A stretch of 64,000 nucleotides of DNA from Sanderia malayensis (taxonomy: Eukaryota > Cnidaria > Scyphozoa > Semaeostomeae > Pelagiidae). The position numbers and the translations under genes are program-made. Where the stretch lies: positions 62,001-126,000 of the forward strand of contig RQOL01000479.1 of assembly GCA_013076295.1 (NCBI GenBank). The letters run 5' to 3'. Below the pieces are notes generated by a model, which made no database searches, had not been told where the DNA came from, and worked only from the letters and a program-made list of their open reading frames with translations. Of this stretch, positions 60,964 to 64,000 are shown one piece after another; position 1 is the stretch's first letter; the number at the start of each line of letters is the position of its first letter.

Positions 60964-61612
60964 CTTATGAGTACCCCTGACCAAAGTTAAAATTTCTTGT
61001 GTTGGTACATCTGCCCACATGCATCTTGTGCTTCCTTCCACCTTCTTCTCTTTATTTTTTTTCTGTGATTTTTTATATTTTTTTATTCTTTTTTTGTCAA
61101 GAATTTTAATTCTTATTTCCGGCGATGTCCTGTAGGAAAGAATACATTGTTTCAGAAGGAGTTTCAAGTGAGTAATATGTTTTACGCATGGATGAGATGG
61201 GTATTTAGCATTGCAACTTACTCTATTTCTTGTTTTGTGAGATGCCTGCCTTGGAGGCTCACAAAATTGAACTTGGTTTCTTTTGTGATCAAGTTAATAC
61301 TTGTCCCCACATTCTCTCTTCAGAGTGGAGATATCTTTGAAGTTGAACAGCTACGACCAATAGGATGAAGAGTGACTCAATATTGTTAAAAGATAGGATA
61401 CAACTGTGTTTTCTTGTAAAGGAGTTGGATAACCTTACTATTCACAACATTTATTAAATTTATGAATATAAAGATGAAGGTAATTTCAATTTCACCTGTG
61501 TTTCCTCACCACAATGAATAATTGTGGGCTCCCTTTGCACATTGTTGGCAACTTCAGCCAGAAGTGCATCTTCAAGCTCATCTTCAAATGCTAGTTCATT
61601 TTCCATATCCAT
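60964..61612 (-). pseudogene. Helitron second gene, copy C, exons a-c
   Basis: Exon a (61496-61612, MDMENELAFEDELEDALLAE, ending GEETQ before GTGAAA) and exon c (60964-61129, ending MWADVPTQEILTLVRG) are open. Exon b (61222-61350) is 129 nt instead of 128 because of one extra base, so the chain is frameshifted. The exon c donor is AA rather than GT. Compared with copy A the exon a protein has many substitutions but no gaps, and the PTIIHCGEET block is unchanged. Confidence 0.6.
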
Positions 61613-62030
61613 GTTTTCACTATATATAAACATATTGTCATTGTCATTCAATGAAAGGTGAGTTAATAAGCTATCAAATTTGCCTCTGCAGTTCTCTTGG
61701 TGTTTCAATAATATATACTTTGAATGTATTAATATGACACAGTTTTATTTTCTGCAGATAATGAATAATAATTATCTTTCTTACAATGAAGAGGAGAGAC
61801 TAAAATGCAGAAAATGCAGAACTGAATACATGAACTTACGGTAGAAGTAGTCGCAAATATCTATTTCAAGTGAACCTGTTAACGATAAAATTGTTATTGT
61901 GATAATATCCACTGCAATGGCAATTGTGACATAAAATATAGCACTTTGAGCTTTTTTAAAGCTGTTTAGTTATAAATAGCCTGTATTTTCATGTGAAAGT
62001 AAAAGCGACATTAAAAATACATGTACTTAC

Positions 62031-62125
62031 GTAAATTGTTGTTTTTCTTGTTGTGGGTTGAAAAAAAATTTTACGCAGGCTATGTCCTTTATGACGCAAG
62101 AAAAATTTTAAATTTCGCGCCGCTA
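62031..62125 (-). promoter_or_regulatory. Putative promoter and leader exon of second gene, copy C
   Basis: The TTTCGCGCC box (62113-62121) and the donor CAATTTAC|GTAAGTAC (62031/62030) are in the same positions as in copy A. Confidence 0.4.
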
Positions 62126-62352
62126 TTGTTGTTGCTAGGACGCCGAAATTCCCGTGGAAATCTGATGATAGTAGTATTAGCTCCAGGACATTACGTGGTG
62201 CTGCATTGATCGTATTGTGATTGTAGTTTTCAAGAGCAACAGAACTTGCAATTATGCGATTAGTATTAGAATTACAAACTACAATTGCAAGCGTACTACA
62301 AGCGTGGACACTTAAGCACGTGCGTGGCCTAACGGGCCTAAATTTTCAAGTG

Positions 62353-63120
62353 ATGACTCTTACATTGGAAGTTGTTCGAGAACTTTTGCATACGCAGTCT
62401 TCTGCTTATACGAACGCATTCAAACTTATGTTTGATGAGATGAAACAGGAAATGAGACTTATCCAAAAAGATGTAGCCAAAGTGAAGGCCAGTCTTGAAT
62501 TTTCTCAAGCGAAATGTGAAGAAAAACAGAGCCAGTTGCAAAGCATTGAAATCCGGCTGAGTAAGACGGAAGGAAGGCTGAATGATGCAGAGAAACAAAT
62601 TGAGGGTTTGGAGGGTAAGCAAGAGTATGCTGAGAATCAAAGTAGACGTAATAATCTGAAATTGATTGGAGTACCAGAATCAAGTGAAGAGAAAACCTGG
62701 GATGATACTGAGGGCATTGTCAAAGATCTAGTAAAGGAAGAACTTGGCATACAAGAAGAGCTTCAAATTGAAAGATGCCACAGAGTCAACCATAAACCTG
62801 GCTCAAAAGGGCACGACCAGAATAAACCCAGGCATATTGTTGCTAAATTTGTTCACTGGAAACAGAAGGAGATGATAGTCAAGAAAGCAAGGGAGAAAAA
62901 GCCTGATGGTATATTATTCTACAATGATTATTCGGCCAACACCTTGGCTAGAAGGCAAGCCCAAATCCCCTTGTTGGATAAGATGAGAAAGCAGGGTAAG
63001 ACAGCATATTTCATAAAGGACAGACTGATCGTAAAAGACAAGCCACCAGACAGGAAATTTACAGCCAACAATGTCAAGTCTGATGATGAAGATGATGAGA
63101 TTACTGTCAACTTATCATGA
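62353..63120 (+). CDS. LINE ORF1 protein (L1-ORF1p-like, RNA chaperone)
   Basis: An intact frame with stop TGA at 63118-63120. The frame opens at 62254, but its first ~12 codons are second-gene segment sequence. The first Met inside the LINE is at 62353, giving 255 residues. A long heptad-rich coiled coil (roughly residues 25-95) is followed by an RRM-like part (ENQSRRNNLKLIGVPES) and a C-terminal domain with IERCHRV and the basic RHIVAKFVHWKQK stretch, ending in an acidic tail. In L1-type elements this protein trimerises on the element RNA and helps target-primed reverse transcription. The absence of stops suggests a fairly young insertion. Confidence 0.88.
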   Translation: MTLTLEVVRELLHTQSSAYTNAFKLMFDEMKQEMRLIQKDVAKVKASLEFSQAKCEEKQSQLQSIEIRLSKTEGRLNDAEKQIEGLEGKQEYAENQSRRNNLKLIGVPESSEEKTWDDTEGIVKDLVKEELGIQEELQIERCHRVNHKPGSKGHDQNKPRHIVAKFVHWKQKEMIVKKAREKKPDGILFYNDYSANTLARRQAQIPLLDKMRKQGKTAYFIKDRLIVKDKPPDRKFTANNVKSDDEDDEITVNLS

Positions 63121-63218
63121 ACAGAGTACTGAGTACAGTAAGTCATTATATTGTGTGTTTTGCCACTTTAGTTGTAGTTTAATTTGCTTTAAGTTCATCA
63201 AGTTCATCTTAGGACATA

Positions 63219-64000
63219 ATGGTCATAACTAATACCTTCCCTTGTGGCATTTGTCACAAAAAGATACTTGCTCATGCCAAATCAGTTTACTGTAATCACT
63301 GCAACTTTTGGGTCCATATAAAATGCAATGACATTTCCAATTCTGAATATGAAGAGCTGCAAAAAGAACCTGATGATGTACCTTGGTTTTGCTCAAATTG
63401 TACAAAATTATGTTTCCCTTTGGTCAACTTGAAAAATGAACTTATAAACCTGTACGATTTTGATTTTCCTTCGTTTGTTGATTCATTGCCATCGTTTGAA
63501 ATAACCTCTGGTCTCTCAAACTTGCCTAACCTTGATGATTACGATATTGCTGAACATCTACCTTCCAGTGTCAACTCAAGTTATCATACTCTCCAGGAAC
63601 TATCTAGTCTTAGCTCTACAGAAACTGACTTTTCCATATTTCATATGAATGCAAGAAGTCTTTCACTTCACTTTGATGAGCTTGTTTCAACTCTAACTAC
63701 CTTGAAAACTAACTTTGATGTCATTGGTGTGTCTGAAACTTGGAATTCTTTTGCAAATCCCATAAAAACAAATGTTGAAATTCCTGGATATAGTTGCTTT
63801 CCATGCCAATCGCATAGTCAAAATGGTGGTGTTGCTCTTTATGTGAAGTCTGGGCTTATTCCAACTCCTAGACCTGATCTAGGTAAAGATAGTACAAATT
63901 TTGAGGCAGTGTGGGTTGAAGTTGAAAATAGAAATGGTAAAAACTATCTACTTTGTTGTTTGTATCGTCACCCAAGCTCTGACCTTGATAATTTCAATGA
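63219..64000 (+). CDS. LINE ORF2, PHD finger and endonuclease (partial)
   Basis: Open for 260 codons to the window edge. The ATG at 63219 follows an in-frame TAG at 63210. Residues 9-61 form a PHD finger: C9-x2-C12, C25-x2-C28, H33-x2-C36 and C58-x2-C61. From about residue 138 an apurinic-type endonuclease starts, with HMNARSL (metal/DNA-binding Asn144) and IGVSETW (Glu173). A later YRHP block is also typical. The enzyme nicks the target DNA for target-primed reverse transcription. The rest of the endonuclease and the reverse transcriptase are outside the window. Confidence 0.92.
   Translation, partial: MVITNTFPCGICHKKILAHAKSVYCNHCNFWVHIKCNDISNSEYEELQKEPDDVPWFCSNCTKLCFPLVNLKNELINLYDFDFPSFVDSLPSFEITSGLSNLPNLDDYDIAEHLPSSVNSSYHTLQELSSLSSTETDFSIFHMNARSLSLHFDELVSTLTTLKTNFDVIGVSETWNSFANPIKTNVEIPGYSCFPCQSHSQNGGVALYVKSGLIPTPRPDLGKDSTNFEAVWVEVENRNGKNYLLCCLYRHPSSDLDNFN

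Larger units (their letters stand above)
59507..62287 (-). mobile_element. Element U7: Helitron 3' part with second gene, copy C
   Basis: The 3' CTAG is at 59507-59510, with CCGG..CCGG as outer stem. The module is cut at AATGTGG (59570), and the second-gene segment follows directly. The rest of the element upstream is replaced by a LINE at 62288 and would continue beyond the window. Confidence 0.75.
62288..64000 (+). mobile_element. Non-LTR retrotransposon (LINE), 5' part
   Basis: Starts where similarity between second-gene copies A and C stops (after ACAATTGC). A short 5' leader is followed by ORF1, a 98-base spacer and ORF2, which runs off the window. The reverse transcriptase lies outside, so the clade cannot be fixed. 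PHD finger plus endonuclease with HMNARSL and SETW is the kind of layout seen in CR1/L2-like LINEs. Confidence 0.9.

Noticed and set aside
62254..62352. The first 33 codons as part of LINE ORF1
   Set aside because: The first ~12 codons are the end of the second-gene segment, also present at 8450-8484. The rest is LINE leader before its first Met.

Overview
This is a repeat-rich window from an intron-bearing eukaryote. GT-AG introns interrupt the transposon genes, a non-LTR retrotransposon (LINE) lies at the right edge, and most of the rest is AT-rich repeats and long satellite arrays. An invertebrate metazoan is the likely source, but the species cannot be told from the sequence. There are two runs of 100 Ns (1031-1130 and 48917-49016). 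I see no confident host gene.

Nearly everything is Helitron (rolling-circle transposon) sequence. The recurring element, read 5' to 3' (mostly on the minus strand), has a 5' end starting TC, a 1.2-1.5 kb 5' module, a (CCCTACAATACATA)n/(CATA)n satellite array, an optional gene cargo, and a GC-rich 3' module with two hairpins ending in CTAG. Elements A (up to 20432) and U4 (46524-53936) carry cargo: an intron-containing Rep-PIF1 helicase gene and, nearer the 3' end, a second spliced gene that I cannot identify. U2, U3, U5 and U6 lack genes and differ mainly in array length. From 39817 to the right edge, six minus-strand elements (U2 to U7) abut head to tail with no spacer (CTAG|TCT). Three plus-strand elements abut in the same way at 28258-38905.

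Layout: 1-1030 second-gene segment copy D; 1399-3473 non-autonomous element R3; 3456-5587 a 1.07 kb tandem duplication; 5760-20432 Helitron A (second gene at 7135-7802, Rep-Hel at 11049-17146, 5' region with paired repeats and a hairpin, array, 5' module); 20433-22674 element U1; 22675-27486 Helitron B fragment; 27487-28257 arrays; 28258-30553 R3'; 30554-33033 element S+; 33034-38905 Helitron D, a different family; 38906-39816 an orphan 5' module; 39817-59506 elements U2 to U6; 59507-62287 element U7 with second-gene copy C; 62288-64000 a LINE with ORF1 complete and ORF2 open to the edge.

Every Rep-Hel copy seen is broken by frameshifts, truncation or catalytic substitutions, but the lesions differ from copy to copy. 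The parent elements therefore probably had working genes recently.
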